Of a DNA stretch of 64,000 nucleotides, positions 8,198 through 17,144 are shown one piece after another. Each line of letters begins with the position of its first letter. Within the stretch, counting starts at the first letter, position 1. Below the pieces are notes generated by a model. The model saw only the letters and a list, made by a program, of their open reading frames with translations, did no database searches and was not told the DNA's origin. Source of the DNA: Mangrovicella endophytica (GTDB taxonomy: Bacteria > Pseudomonadota > Alphaproteobacteria > Rhizobiales > Rhizobiaceae); assembly GCF_002893625.1 (NCBI RefSeq), contig NZ_PKMZ01000001.1, forward strand, positions 558,001 through 622,000, written 5' to 3'. The translations under genes were made by a program, and so were the position numbers.

Positions 8198-9175
8198 CTA
8201 ATCGTCCGCCGATTTGTCGCGCCGGATGCTGTCGAGGCCGACGGCGAGGATGATCACCACGCCCTTGGTGACGACCTGCCAGTAGGCGGAGATGCCGAGC
8301 AGCACGAAGGCGTTGTTGAGAAGCGCCATCAGCACCGCGCCGAGGATGACGCCGGGAATCGAGCCGCGGCCGCCGGACAGGCTGGTGCCGCCGAGGATCA
8401 CTGCGGCAATGACGTCGAGCTCGTAGCCCAGGCCGAGATTGGGATCGGCGCTGGCGAGGTTGCCGGCAAGGATGATGCCGCCGAAGCCAGCGAGCATGCC
8501 CGAGATGGCGAAGACCCGGAGACGCACCCAGTCGAGCGGAATGCCGGCGAGACGCGAGGCCTTCGGGTTGTCGCCGATGGCGAAGACCTCGCGGCCGAAG
8601 CGGGTGGAGCCGGCGATGACGACGAAGACGGCGGCCAGAACCAGCATGATGATGAGCGACACTGGAATGCCGCCGAGCCGTCCGGCGCCAAGGAACTCCG
8701 CTGGTCCCGCCAAGGGCACCGGCAGGCCGCCGGTCAGGAGGAGGGCGATGCCGCGCGCGATGGACAGCGTGCCAAGCGTCGCGATGAAGGGATTGATGCG
8801 CAGCTTGGTGTAGAGGAGGCCGTTGAAGAGGCCGCAGGCGAGGCCGACGATCGCAGCCACCGGCAGCGACAAGCCGTCGATGCCGGTCTCGCGGGCGACG
8901 ATGGCACCGGCGACGGCCGAAAGGCCGATGACGGAGCCGACCGAAAGGTCGATGCCGCGGGCGATGATGACGAGCGCCTGGCCGAGCGCCACCATGCCGA
9001 CCACCGAGGCCTGCCGGCCCACATTCAGAAGGTTGCGGGGTGCCAGGAAGTAGTCGCTGGCAAAGGAGAGATAGACCGCAACGGCAACGAGCATCAGCGC
9101 CACCGACGCCTCGCGCACGTCCAGAAAGCGGAGGTGAGCCCTACGCATGCCGCTTGGCTCCGTCCTGTCTGCCAC
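8198..9175 (-). CDS. Sugar ABC transporter permease, CUT2
   Basis: 325 residues from ATG 9175; an internal ATG at 9148 (MRRAHLRFL) would also give a complete protein. Membrane helices start near residue 27. Typical blocks are [50 protein letters not shown] and [25 protein letters not shown]. It lies between the SDR and binding-protein genes on the same strand, so it belongs to the second transporter. Uptake would feed the surrounding catabolic enzymes. Confidence 0.92.
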   Translation of the reverse strand: MADRTEPSGMRRAHLRFLDVREASVALMLVAVAVYLSFASDYFLAPRNLLNVGRQASVVGMVALGQALVIIARGIDLSVGSVIGLSAVAGAIVARETGIDGLSLPVAAIVGLACGLFNGLLYTKLRINPFIATLGTLSIARGIALLLTGGLPVPLAGPAEFLGAGRLGGIPVSLIIMLVLAAVFVVIAGSTRFGREVFAIGDNPKASRLAGIPLDWVRLRVFAISGMLAGFGGIILAGNLASADPNLGLGYELDVIAAVILGGTSLSGGRGSIPGVILGAVLMALLNNAFVLLGISAYWQVVTKGVVIILAVGLDSIRRDKSADD

Positions 9176-9211
9176 TCATCCGCCCGGAGGATGCCTCGAC
9201 CATGGCGCGCC

Positions 9212-9997
9212 TCAGCCCATCCACCAGCCGCCGTCGACATTCAGCATCTGGCCGGTGATGAAGCCGGCCTCGTCGGAGGCGAAGAAGAGCAGGGCGGCGG
9301 CGATATCCTGCGGCGTGCCGCGGCGCTTCACAGCCTGACGGTCGAGCACGTAGCGCTGGTAGCCTTCCGGATCAGGATGGATCTTCTCGGCATCGGTCGG
9401 GAAGGCGCCGGGCGCCAGCGCATTGACCGTGATGCCGTGCTCGCCGAACTCCCGCGCCCAGGCGCGCGTCAGGCCAAGCAGGGCGCCTTTCGATTGGACG
9501 TAAGGTGCCAGGAGCGCCCAGCCGCCGGACAGGGTGACGCTGGCAATATTGAGGATGCGGCCCCAGCCTTGCCCGCGCATATGCGGCAGGGCGGCCTGAA
9601 CGCAGACGATGCCGGCATCGACGTTGATGCGCTGCACCCGCTGCATCTCCTCGATCGTATAGTCCTCGAAGGGCTTCGACGGGTAGATCGCCGCATTGTT
9701 GATGACGACATCGAAGCCGCCGGCTTCGGTCGAGAGCCGCGCCAGCCGAGTCTGCAGCGTCGCGAGATCGGAGAGGTCGAGCGAGGCAAGCACCAGGCGG
9801 TCCAACGCGCCGGCCGCGTGAGCGGCCGCGTCCAGCGCGCCGAGCTTGTTCGGATCATTGTCGATGGCAACGACGCGCGCACCCGCCGCAAGAAAGGCGA
9901 GGGTGGTCGGCAGGCCGAGGCCGCCGGCAGCGCCGGTATAGAGGACGCAGCGGCCGTCCAGCCGTCCGCGCGGCGTCATGGTGCCGGCCGCGCTCAT
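9212..9997 (-). CDS. Short-chain dehydrogenase/reductase (SDR), sugar pathway
   Basis: 261 residues from ATG 9997, which overlaps the stop of the upstream gene (ATGA-type coupling); ATG 9979 is an alternative. Classical SDR features are the N-terminal nucleotide motif TGAAGGLGLPT, the NNAAIYP motif, a YVQSKGALLG active-site segment (Tyr-x-x-x-Lys) and a C-terminal GQMLNVDGGWWMG. An acidic residue after strand 2 (VVAIDND) favours NAD+ over NADP+. In this operon it may oxidise a sugar, lactone precursor or 2-keto-3-deoxy acid. That role is inferred from its neighbours only. Confidence 0.88.
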   Translation of the reverse strand: MSAAGTMTPRGRLDGRCVLYTGAAGGLGLPTTLAFLAAGARVVAIDNDPNKLGALDAAAHAAGALDRLVLASLDLSDLATLQTRLARLSTEAGGFDVVINNAAIYPSKPFEDYTIEEMQRVQRINVDAGIVCVQAALPHMRGQGWGRILNIASVTLSGGWALLAPYVQSKGALLGLTRAWAREFGEHGITVNALAPGAFPTDAEKIHPDPEGYQRYVLDRQAVKRRGTPQDIAAALLFFASDEAGFITGQMLNVDGGWWMG

Positions 9998-11175
9998 GCT
10001 GCGCCCCAGAGCGGGCGGTGGTTGTTGCTCGGCATCGGGAAGTCCTCGTCGGGCTGCACCGCCGCCTGCCGGATGCGGGCCTCGCAGGAGCCGATCTCGG
10101 CTTGCCCATCGAGCACGCGGAACAGCGTCTCGTACTGCCGCTCCTCGCCATGGCCGAGCACGATCAGCTCGCCGCGCTCGCGCGCCGCCAGATTGCCGAG
10201 GACGTGGTTGGTGGACGGCTCGATGCCGAGCGCGTACTGGCCGGACTGGAGGTTCTGCCACTCGTACAGGCAGGGGAACTGGTCCTTGCGCGTGACCACC
10301 TCGAAGCCGAGGCCGGCCGCATCGTTGACGAGCGCGACCGAGCACGTCCCGTCGGCCGACGGCGCCAGTTCATGCTGCCAGACCTGCTCGTGAAAACCCT
10401 GCTGTGGTGCCGGCATGTGGCGGTAGCCGACGCCTTGGCGCCGGTAGCCGTCGCCGGCATGCGCCGCCCAGACGACGTCGCTGATCGGAGCGAGATAGCG
10501 CGAGCCTTCCGCCAGCACGGGATGGCCGACATTGATGTGGTAGCAGTACATGTGCGGCGTCTCGTAGAAGCCGTGGTTCACGACGCGGTCGAAGAGCCGG
10601 ATCTCGTTGGTGCCGACACGCGCCTCGATGCGTCGGATCAGGTGGAGGTCCTCGCCGAAAACGGCGGACTGCTGGACGAGACCCTCAGCCCAGAGGATGC
10701 ACTCGTCGCCGTCCCAGCGCTCGCCATAGCCGGTGAGCCGGGCTGGAATGGCGCTGACGCGCCCGTGCAGCGAATGGCTGACGGTGCGGCGCGGGCCGTA
10801 GACATAGGAGTCCGCCGGCACCTCGTTCATGAAAAGCGTATGGTCGAGGCCGCAGGTGACGAGGAGGCCGGAGAAGGAGCGAAGCCAGCCAAGGCCGCCT
10901 TCGCCCTCATAGTCGTGGAGCCCCGGGTGGCGGAAACCAGCCGGCGAATGCCAGCCGATCGCCTGTCCTTTGTATTCGCAGTCGGCGATGTCCAACGCTC
11001 GGTCGACGAGGACGGTGAAGCGCAGTCCGGTTCCGGTGCGGAACTCCAGCATGCGGATGCCGCGCTCCAGCCCGTCGCCGAGCGTCATCAGACGCACCCC
11101 CGCGAACTGTGAGAGCGACCCCGCAAGAGCCGAGACGTCGCGGCGCGAGAGCTCGCACCCGTTGAGCTTCACCAT
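9994..11175 (-). CDS. DUF4432 / aldose 1-epimerase-like protein
   Basis: 393 residues from ATG 11175; a longer upstream frame is rejected because it runs into the neighbouring intergenic space and reads as low-complexity sequence. The protein resembles the DUF4432 family, a galactose-mutarotase-like beta-sandwich: FTVLVDRALDIADCEYKGQAIGWHSPAGFRHP near the start, HGRVSAIPA and MYCYHINVGHPVLAEGSRYLAPI in the middle, and LYEWQNLQSGQYALGIEPSTNHVLG near the end. Conserved His and Glu residues in these blocks fit a sugar-binding cleft. It probably interconverts anomers or acts on a keto-sugar in this pathway. The stop overlaps the SDR start. Confidence 0.82.
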   Translation of the reverse strand: MVKLNGCELSRRDVSALAGSLSQFAGVRLMTLGDGLERGIRMLEFRTGTGLRFTVLVDRALDIADCEYKGQAIGWHSPAGFRHPGLHDYEGEGGLGWLRSFSGLLVTCGLDHTLFMNEVPADSYVYGPRRTVSHSLHGRVSAIPARLTGYGERWDGDECILWAEGLVQQSAVFGEDLHLIRRIEARVGTNEIRLFDRVVNHGFYETPHMYCYHINVGHPVLAEGSRYLAPISDVVWAAHAGDGYRRQGVGYRHMPAPQQGFHEQVWQHELAPSADGTCSVALVNDAAGLGFEVVTRKDQFPCLYEWQNLQSGQYALGIEPSTNHVLGNLAARERGELIVLGHGEERQYETLFRVLDGQAEIGSCEARIRQAAVQPDEDFPMPSNNHRPLWGAA

Positions 11176-11206
11176 GTCATGCCATCTCCGAGGAGGACTG
11201 CCCGCG

Positions 11207-12121
11207 TCAGACGCCGAGCGCCCGCAGCTTGCCGTCGAGGAAGCGCTTGGCGCGCGGCACGTCATCCTCCGACAGATGCTCGATGATCATCGGGATGTTC
11301 GGGTGCTTCTCGGACAGCCGCTTCAGGTAGAGGTCGTAGTTGAGGGAGCCGAGGCCCGGGGCCGGCAGCTCGATCTCGCCGACCCCGCGGAAGGTGTGGC
11401 TCTCCAGCGCCTCCTCGTCGCCGATGTCGGCATGCTTCTCGGACTTGTCCTCGCCCGAGCGCTTGACGTCCTTGGCGTGGCCGATGCGGATCTTGTCGGA
11501 CAGCGTGTCGAAGACCTGGTTCAGGATCTTGTCCATCTGATCGATATTGTGGGTCTCGAAGTAGTTGGTCGGGTCCATCAGCAGGCCGAGGCCCGGATGG
11601 TCGACCGCGGCGAACATGCGCACTGTCTCCTCGACCGAGCCGACGACGTTGTTGACGTAGGTCTCCAGCAGGAACACCGCGCCATGGTCGTAGGCGGTCT
11701 GGGCGAGATCGCGGATGACCGCGGCGCAGGTCTCGAAGCCTTCCTCGGTCTTGTTCTTCGGATCGTGCACCCAGTCGGACTCGGTGTTGTAGGTGCCGGT
11801 CTCCGAGATGACGTACGGGGTCCCGAGGCTCCGCGCGTTGCGGATGATCTCCTTGAGGTAGCCGACACGCTTTTCGCGCTCGCCGAGGTCCGGATGGATG
11901 ATGTTGGTGTAGCCGGAGATGCAGGAGATCGGCAGGTCGTGATCGCGGAAGGTCTCGCGGATGCGCGTGCACTTCTCCTTGGTGATCTGCCCGGCGGAGA
12001 GGTCCATGTCCTTGAAGTGCAGGTCGAGCTGCACCGTGTTGAAGCCCAGGGCGCGGATCTTCTCCGCCGTCTCCTTGAGGGCGTAGGGGAAGTAGCCGCT
12101 GAAGATTCCGGTCTGCATCAT
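11207..12121 (-). CDS. Sugar phosphate isomerase/epimerase-like TIM-barrel protein
   Basis: 304 residues from ATG 12121 (a second ATG follows directly). This is an AP-endonuclease-2/xylose-isomerase-like TIM barrel (IolE/IolI/DTE superfamily). Visible metal-site candidates are Glu in FLLETYVNNV, Asp-Pro-Thr in LLMDPTNYFETHN, His in IGHAKDVKRSG and Glu in PMIIEHLSEDDVPRAK. Family members isomerise or epimerise ketoses and inosose-like sugars, or cleave keto-glycosides. It is followed by the DUF4432 gene and preceded by a Gfo/Idh/MocA dehydrogenase, a pairing common in catabolism of oxidised sugars and inositols. Confidence 0.87.
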   Translation of the reverse strand: MMQTGIFSGYFPYALKETAEKIRALGFNTVQLDLHFKDMDLSAGQITKEKCTRIRETFRDHDLPISCISGYTNIIHPDLGEREKRVGYLKEIIRNARSLGTPYVISETGTYNTESDWVHDPKNKTEEGFETCAAVIRDLAQTAYDHGAVFLLETYVNNVVGSVEETVRMFAAVDHPGLGLLMDPTNYFETHNIDQMDKILNQVFDTLSDKIRIGHAKDVKRSGEDKSEKHADIGDEEALESHTFRGVGEIELPAPGLGSLNYDLYLKRLSEKHPNIPMIIEHLSEDDVPRAKRFLDGKLRALGV

Positions 12122-12149
12122 GTTGGTCGTCCCTCCCAGAACGTGTGGT

Positions 12150-13238
12150 TCAGATGGCGATTTCGGACAGGGGAATGGCGCGCTTTTCTCCGATCGAGCG
12201 GTAACCCGCCTCCACCAGCGCCATTGTCTTGACGTTGTCGGCGACCGACAGCGCCGGCGGCTCGCCGGAGGCGAGGGCATATTGCAACTGCTCCATCACG
12301 CCGACAAAGGCATGCGGGAACCAGTGCGTCTCCCAGGTCGGCGTGACCCACTGGCCGTTCGTCGTGCGCTTCGAGGCGTAGGTGAGCGTGGAGGGCTGCC
12401 CGTTCGGCCAGCCGATCGTGCCCTGCGCGACGCCCTCGGTGCCTTCGACGCGCCACTTGATGTAGATGTCGGACTCGAAGCCCTCCTCGCGCGGGCCGGA
12501 CCAGACGTCCTCCATCGACAGCGCAATGACGCCCGTCGGAAAGCGCAGCGTCGAGATGACGATGCCGTCCTGGTGGTCGAACGTCGTGCGCGGATCCTGA
12601 CGCGCGGCGGTGAAGATGTCGTCGGGATCCCCGAACAGGAAGCGCAGGACGTCGAGATGGTGGACGCTCATATTGGACAGCGTCAGCCGGTCGTAGTCCT
12701 CCAGGAAGCCCTGCCAGTGCGGGATGGCACGCATCTCGATCGTGGCGATGACGGGAGCGCCGAGCTCGCCGCGGTCGAGGATCTCCTTCAGGACGCGCAT
12801 CGACTGGTCGTAGCGCATGTTCTGGTTGACGGAGAGAATCTTGCCGGCGGCCGCCGCCTCGTCGCGCAGTGCCTTGGCTTCGGCAAGCGAGAGCGCCAGC
12901 GGCTTCTGGGCGAGAATGGCGCGGATATGCGGCTGGCGCAGCGCGTGGCGGATCAGCGCCGGCTGCTGGTCCGGCGGGTAGGCGAGGTCGACGATCGCGA
13001 TCGAACCATCCTCGATCAATGCTTCCGGTGTCTCGTGCACCACCGGGATGGACCAGCGCTCCGCCACCGCCGCAGCATTCGCCTTCGTGCGCGAAGCAAT
13101 GGCGCCGACGGTGAAGCCGGCGAGCTGATAAGCGGCGAGATGGCACTCGGCCATGATCATCCCGGCGCCGACGCATCCGATCGTGAAGCTACGCTCGCGC
13201 ACGGTGACATCGGGCGAAAAGCCCTTCGCATCGGCCAT
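12150..13238 (-). CDS. Gfo/Idh/MocA-family NAD(P)-dependent oxidoreductase
   Basis: 362 residues from ATG 13238, which has a strong ribosome site (GGAGGAG on the minus strand, 13247-13253). The N-terminal Rossmann fold shows GCVGAGMIMAECHLAAY, and the catalytic-lysine motif reads AQKPLALS (EKP in many relatives). The C-terminal substrate domain includes MSVHHLDVLRFLFG, with the conserved His region. It is the first gene of the minus-strand sugar operon and is divergent from a LacI regulator. It probably oxidises the imported sugar, but the family is too broad to name the substrate. Confidence 0.88.
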   Translation of the reverse strand: MADAKGFSPDVTVRERSFTIGCVGAGMIMAECHLAAYQLAGFTVGAIASRTKANAAAVAERWSIPVVHETPEALIEDGSIAIVDLAYPPDQQPALIRHALRQPHIRAILAQKPLALSLAEAKALRDEAAAAGKILSVNQNMRYDQSMRVLKEILDRGELGAPVIATIEMRAIPHWQGFLEDYDRLTLSNMSVHHLDVLRFLFGDPDDIFTAARQDPRTTFDHQDGIVISTLRFPTGVIALSMEDVWSGPREEGFESDIYIKWRVEGTEGVAQGTIGWPNGQPSTLTYASKRTTNGQWVTPTWETHWFPHAFVGVMEQLQYALASGEPPALSVADNVKTMALVEAGYRSIGEKRAIPLSEIAI

Positions 13239-13581
13239 GGCCGAATCTCCTCCCTGCTCCGCGGCGCCTCCCAGCACCCTCAGCGGATTGATGTGAAATG
13301 ATGCGATGATGATCATCAAGTCAAGACGGAACTTCACGGCGCAATAGCCGGTAGAATAGGGGGAGCAAGGGATGCCGAAAGGCAACGTTGCGGGCTGCGT
13401 AGATGAGCTGTGGAGCCGACAGCTGTTGAGACGACAGCCAAAACTGCCTCTTGCGTGATGTAAAATGATGGGTTCTGATGTGATGGCGCGATGGCTTACG
13501 CCAGCGGCTTCGCCTTCACGGATGCCCGGGGAAGCGCTAGGCAACCCCCATCTCTTTCGCTCAGGCGTCAGCTCGGTCCCT
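13239..13581. promoter_or_regulatory. Divergent promoter region between the sugar operon and lacI-type gene
   Basis: 343 bases with no gene, carrying promoters for both directions. Visible elements are a perfect 12-bp palindrome TGATGATCATCA at 13307-13318 and two near-identical 15-mers in direct orientation, TGATGTGAAATGATG (13289-13303) and TGATGTAAAATGATG (13456-13470), which differ at one base. They are candidate binding sites for the LacI-family protein encoded at 13582. I cannot place -35 and -10 boxes with confidence. Confidence 0.45.
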
Positions 13582-14634
13582 ATGTCCACCATCCTGCGAC
13601 GCATGCCCGCAACACTGTCCGAGATCGCCCGCGAGGCCGGCGTCTCGGCGGCGACGGTCGACCGCGTCCTCAACGAGAGGCAGGGGGTCAAGGCACGCAC
13701 GCGCGACCATGTTCTCGGCGTGGCGCGCCGGCTCGGCTATGTCTCGGACACCGAAGGGGGCGAGGCCGGTGGTGGGCGCCCGGCTGCCAAGTCCGTGCGC
13801 CTCGACATCGTGCTGCCGAGCGGCACCAACACCTTCATCGCCAATCTCGCGAACTCGATCACGCAGCTCGCGGCGGAGCGTCCCGAGGCGGATCTCCGGC
13901 TGCACCTGATGGAAGGCTTCGACCCGCTGGCGCTGGCAAGCCATCTGGAGAGTCTTGCTGCCGACAGCCGCGGCGTCGGTCTCGTCGGTCTCGACCATCC
14001 GGCGGTGCGCGAGGCCGTGCGTGCGCTCGAAGCGGCCGGCGTGCCGGTGGTGACCCTCGTCTCCGACATCAGCCACGCGCCGCGCGCTGGCTATGTCGGC
14101 ATCGACAATCGCGCGGCGGGTCGTCTCGCCGGCTATCTCCTCGGCCGCCTGCATGGCCGTCGCCCGGCCAAGGTCGCGCTCTTCGCCGGCTCCTTTGCCT
14201 ATCGAGGCCATGAGGAGCGGGAGATGGGGTTCCGGCATATCCTCGCGGAGGAGTTTCCGGAGTTCGAGATCGTCGCCCATACCGAAAGCCGCGACGACTG
14301 GGAGCGCACCTATACGGAGGCGACACGCATCCTCAGCGAGACGCCGGACTTGGCCGGTATCTACAATATCGGTGCCGGCAATCGCGGAATCGCCCGGGCG
14401 CTGGAGGAGGCGGGTCGCGCCCGCTCCGTCCTCTTCGTCGGCCACGAGGTGACGGAGTTCTCGCGCCGCTTCCTGCTCTCGGGAACGATGGATGTGGCCA
14501 TCGACCAGAATCCCCGCGTCGAGGCGCGCGAGGCGATCGACCGGTTGCTGGGGGCCGCAAAGGGTCAGCGGCAGTTCACCAGCTTCCTGGTGCGCATGCA
14601 GGCGGTGTTCAAGGAGAACATCCCGGAGTGGTGA
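13582..14634 (+). CDS. LacI-family transcriptional regulator
   Basis: 350 residues from ATG 13582; ATG 13603 (MPATLSEIAREAG) is the nearest alternative, and longer upstream frames add nothing conserved. The LacI helix-turn-helix and hinge read TLSEIAREAGVSAATVDRVLNERQGVKARTRDHV, including the VSAATVDRVLN recognition helix. The rest is a periplasmic-binding-protein-like effector domain (VRLDIVLPSGTNTFIANLANSI onward). The 'DRVLN' variant and the binding-protein domain resemble regulators that sense the substrate of a nearby CUT2 transporter. Its divergent position suggests control of the 4407-13238 operon. Confidence 0.9.
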   Translation: MSTILRRMPATLSEIAREAGVSAATVDRVLNERQGVKARTRDHVLGVARRLGYVSDTEGGEAGGGRPAAKSVRLDIVLPSGTNTFIANLANSITQLAAERPEADLRLHLMEGFDPLALASHLESLAADSRGVGLVGLDHPAVREAVRALEAAGVPVVTLVSDISHAPRAGYVGIDNRAAGRLAGYLLGRLHGRRPAKVALFAGSFAYRGHEEREMGFRHILAEEFPEFEIVAHTESRDDWERTYTEATRILSETPDLAGIYNIGAGNRGIARALEEAGRARSVLFVGHEVTEFSRRFLLSGTMDVAIDQNPRVEAREAIDRLLGAAKGQRQFTSFLVRMQAVFKENIPEW

Positions 14635-14708
14635 GCCGCACGACCTGATCGCTGGCCAAGCTACGGCCTGGCTGCTGCCCAGAGCATGGGCAGATGCGGG
14701 GCCTCGCC

Positions 14709-14725
14709 TTGATCCACCTGATCAA
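14709..14725. promoter_or_regulatory. Inverted repeat upstream of rutA (candidate operator)
   Basis: TTGATCCACCTGATCAA has perfect 6-bp arms (TTGATC / GATCAA) around a 5-base spacer, 149 bases before the rutA start. It recalls the TTGACCA-N2-TGGTCAA type of site bound by the TetR-family RutR, but it is not identical and no rutR gene lies in the window. Confidence 0.4.
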
Positions 14726-14873
14726 TAATGCGTCGCCGCTACGGCGCCGGCCGGCTGCGCGGCGGTGTCTGGGCCTCACCGGATCAAGCCTCGTCGACTG
14801 GCATGCGGCTTGCTGCGATCCTCACCAGGCGATGGTGAGCCTTGGATCCAACTCCAAAGGACGACGCAGACGC

Positions 14874-15965
14874 ATGGACATCGGTGTCTTCATTCCGATC
14901 GGCAACAATGGCTGGCTCCTGTCGGAGAACGCTCCGCAGTACAAGCCGACCTTCGAGCTGAATAAGGAGATCACGCTCAAGGCCGAGAAATACGGCCTCG
15001 ACTTCGTGCTTTCGATGATCAAGCTGCGCGGTTTCGGCGGCAAGACCGAGTTCTGGGACCACAACCTCGAATCCTTCACGCTGATGGCCGGGCTCGCAGC
15101 CGTGACGACGCGCATCAAGCTGTTCGCGACATCAGCGACGCTGGTCGTGCCGCCGGCAATCGCCGCGCGCATGGCGTCAACGATCGATTCCATCTCCAAC
15201 GGACGCTTCGGCCTCAACCTCGTCACCGGCTGGCAGCGGCCGGAGTACTCGCAGATGGGCCTCTGGCCGGGCGACGAGTATTTCGGCCGCCGCTACGACT
15301 ATCTCGCGGAATACGCGACCGTGCTGCGCGAGCTCTGGGAGACCGGCCACAGCGACTTCAAGGGCGAGTTCTTCCAGATGGAGGACTGCCGCCTGTCGCC
15401 GCGCCCGCGAGCCGACATGAAGATCATCTGCGCCGGCTCGTCGAATGCCGGCATGGCCTTCTCGGCCAAATTCGCCGACTACAACTTCTGCTTTGGCGTC
15501 GGCGTCAACACGCCGACCGCCTTCGCGCCGACCGCCGAGCGGCTGCAGGCGGCCACCGCCGCGACGGGCCGCGACGTCTCATCCTTCGTTCTCTTCATGG
15601 TCATCGCCGACGAAACAGATGAGGCGGCGCGGGCCAAGTGGGAGCACTACAAGGCCGGCGCCGACGAGGAGGCGATCGCCTGGCTCGGAGCACAGGGCGC
15701 CGCCGACACCAAGTCGGGCAGCGACACCAATGTCCGCCAGATGGTCGATCCCGTCTCGGCCGTGAACATCAACATGGGGACGCTGGTCGGCTCCTACGAG
15801 ACGGTCGCACGCCTGCTCGACGAGGTGGAGACGGTACCAGGCACCGGCGGGGTGCTTCTGACCTTTGACGACTTCGTCGCGGGTGTCGAAGCGTTCGGCA
15901 CGCGCATCCAGCCGCTGATGGCGAGCCGCCGGCACGTCGCACCGCTCCTCGAGGCTGCCGAATAA
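14874..15965 (+). CDS. rutA: Pyrimidine monooxygenase RutA
   Basis: 363 residues from ATG 14874, where similarity to RutA starts ([17 protein letters not shown]). RutA is a flavin-dependent luciferase-like monooxygenase that opens the uracil ring using FMNH2 and O2. Diagnostic blocks are [31 protein letters not shown], the [36 protein letters not shown] stretch and [21 protein letters not shown]. It is the first gene of the uracil operon, and its stop overlaps the rutB start by one base (TAATG). Length matches the family. The flavin reductase partner (RutF) is not encoded here. Confidence 0.95.
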   Translation: MDIGVFIPIGNNGWLLSENAPQYKPTFELNKEITLKAEKYGLDFVLSMIKLRGFGGKTEFWDHNLESFTLMAGLAAVTTRIKLFATSATLVVPPAIAARMASTIDSISNGRFGLNLVTGWQRPEYSQMGLWPGDEYFGRRYDYLAEYATVLRELWETGHSDFKGEFFQMEDCRLSPRPRADMKIICAGSSNAGMAFSAKFADYNFCFGVGVNTPTAFAPTAERLQAATAATGRDVSSFVLFMVIADETDEAARAKWEHYKAGADEEAIAWLGAQGAADTKSGSDTNVRQMVDPVSAVNINMGTLVGSYETVARLLDEVETVPGTGGVLLTFDDFVAGVEAFGTRIQPLMASRRHVAPLLEAAE

Positions 15966-16723
15966 TGACGCCCGTGGAGGCCGCACCCGCCGCGCGCGGG
16001 AACCTGCGCGGCAGCGTCACGCTGCCGGCGCGGCCGGAGCCAATCCGGCTGAAACCGAGCGAGACGGCCGTTGTCGTCGTCGACATGCAGAATGCCTATT
16101 CGACGGAAGGCGGCTATGTCGATCTCGCCGGCTTCGACATTTCCGGCGCGCGCGGTACCATCGCGGCCATCGGCAAGACGCTGGACGCGGCACGCGCCAA
16201 CGGCGTGCTCGTCGTCTATTTCCAGAACGGCTGGGACAGCGACTATGTGGAGGCGGGCGGTCCCGGCTCGCCCAACTGGCACAAGTCCAACGCGCTGAAA
16301 ACCATGCGACGTCGCCCCGAACTGCAGGGGCAGCTCCTCGCCAAAGGCGGCTGGGACTATGCCATCGTTGACGAGCTGACGCCGCAGCCGGGCGATATCG
16401 TCGTGCCGAAGAGCCGCTACAGCGGCTTCTTCAACTCCTCGATGGACAGCGTCCTCAGGGCGCGGGGCATCCGCAACCTCGTCTTCGTCGGCATTGCCAC
16501 CAATGTCTGCGTCGAGAGCTCGCTCCGCGACGCGTTTCACCTCGAATATTTCGGCATCATGCTGGAGGACGCGACCCATCACCTCGGGCCGGACTTCATC
16601 CAGAAGGCGAGCGTCTACAACATTGAGACCTTCTTCGGCTGGGTGTCGACGGTGAACGACTTCTGCGGGGCCATCGGCCAGGCCGCACCTGCAAAGGATG
16701 GTGGCGCCGCCGCCGCCGAATAG
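15965..16723 (+). CDS. rutB: Peroxyureidoacrylate/ureidoacrylate amidohydrolase RutB
   Basis: 252 residues, isochorismatase-like cysteine hydrolase. The catalytic Asp is in [10 protein letters not shown] (near residue 40), a Lys follows in the [23 protein letters not shown] region, and the nucleophile Cys is in [19 protein letters not shown]. RutB hydrolyses the RutA product to release carbamate and an aminoacrylate derivative. Translation is coupled to rutA, and rutC begins 23 bases after its stop. Family assignment is firm because of the rutABCD order. Confidence 0.94.
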   Translation: MTPVEAAPAARGNLRGSVTLPARPEPIRLKPSETAVVVVDMQNAYSTEGGYVDLAGFDISGARGTIAAIGKTLDAARANGVLVVYFQNGWDSDYVEAGGPGSPNWHKSNALKTMRRRPELQGQLLAKGGWDYAIVDELTPQPGDIVVPKSRYSGFFNSSMDSVLRARGIRNLVFVGIATNVCVESSLRDAFHLEYFGIMLEDATHHLGPDFIQKASVYNIETFFGWVSTVNDFCGAIGQAAPAKDGGAAAAE

Positions 16724-16746
16724 ATCAACCTCTCGAGGATTTCCGG

Positions 16747-17136
16747 ATGCCGAAGACGACCATCGTCCCCGCGGGAACGCAGAAGCCCATCGCGCCCTTT
16801 TCGCCGGGAACGCTCGCCGACGGCATCGTCTATGTCTCGGGTACGCTGCCCTTCGATCGCAACAACGATGTCGTCCATGTCGGCGATGCGGGGGCCCAGA
16901 CGCGTCACGTGCTGGAGCTGATCAAATCGGTGATCGAGACGGCCGGCGGGACGATGGAAGATGTCACGATGAACCACATCTTCATCACGGACTGGACGAA
17001 TTACGGCGCCGTGAACGCCGTCTATGCCGAATACTTTCCGGGCGACAAGCCGGCGCGCTACTGCGTCCTCTGCGGCCTCGTGAAGCCCGACGCGCTGGTG
17101 GAGATCGCGACCGTCGCCCACATCGGCAAAGCCTGA
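16747..17136 (+). CDS. rutC: 3-aminoacrylate deaminase RutC (RidA family)
   Basis: 129 residues, the standard RidA/YjgF trimer length. Seen are [20 protein letters not shown] at the N-terminal half, [33 protein letters not shown] in the middle, and [26 protein letters not shown] with the conserved Arg-x-Cys and Glu at the end. RutC removes ammonia from 3-aminoacrylate to give malonic semialdehyde. It lies between rutB and rutD, whose likely start is nine bases after its stop. Confidence 0.95.
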   Translation: MPKTTIVPAGTQKPIAPFSPGTLADGIVYVSGTLPFDRNNDVVHVGDAGAQTRHVLELIKSVIETAGGTMEDVTMNHIFITDWTNYGAVNAVYAEYFPGDKPARYCVLCGLVKPDALVEIATVAHIGKA

Positions 17137-17144
17137 GTCGCCGC

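Noticed and set aside
6848-10393. Very long open frame on the plus strand (over 1,100 codons)
   Set aside because: It lies opposite four well-supported minus-strand genes (ATPase, binding protein, permease, SDR). Its translation is rich in Arg, Asp, Ala and Glu with no domain, as expected for the antisense of GC-rich codons.
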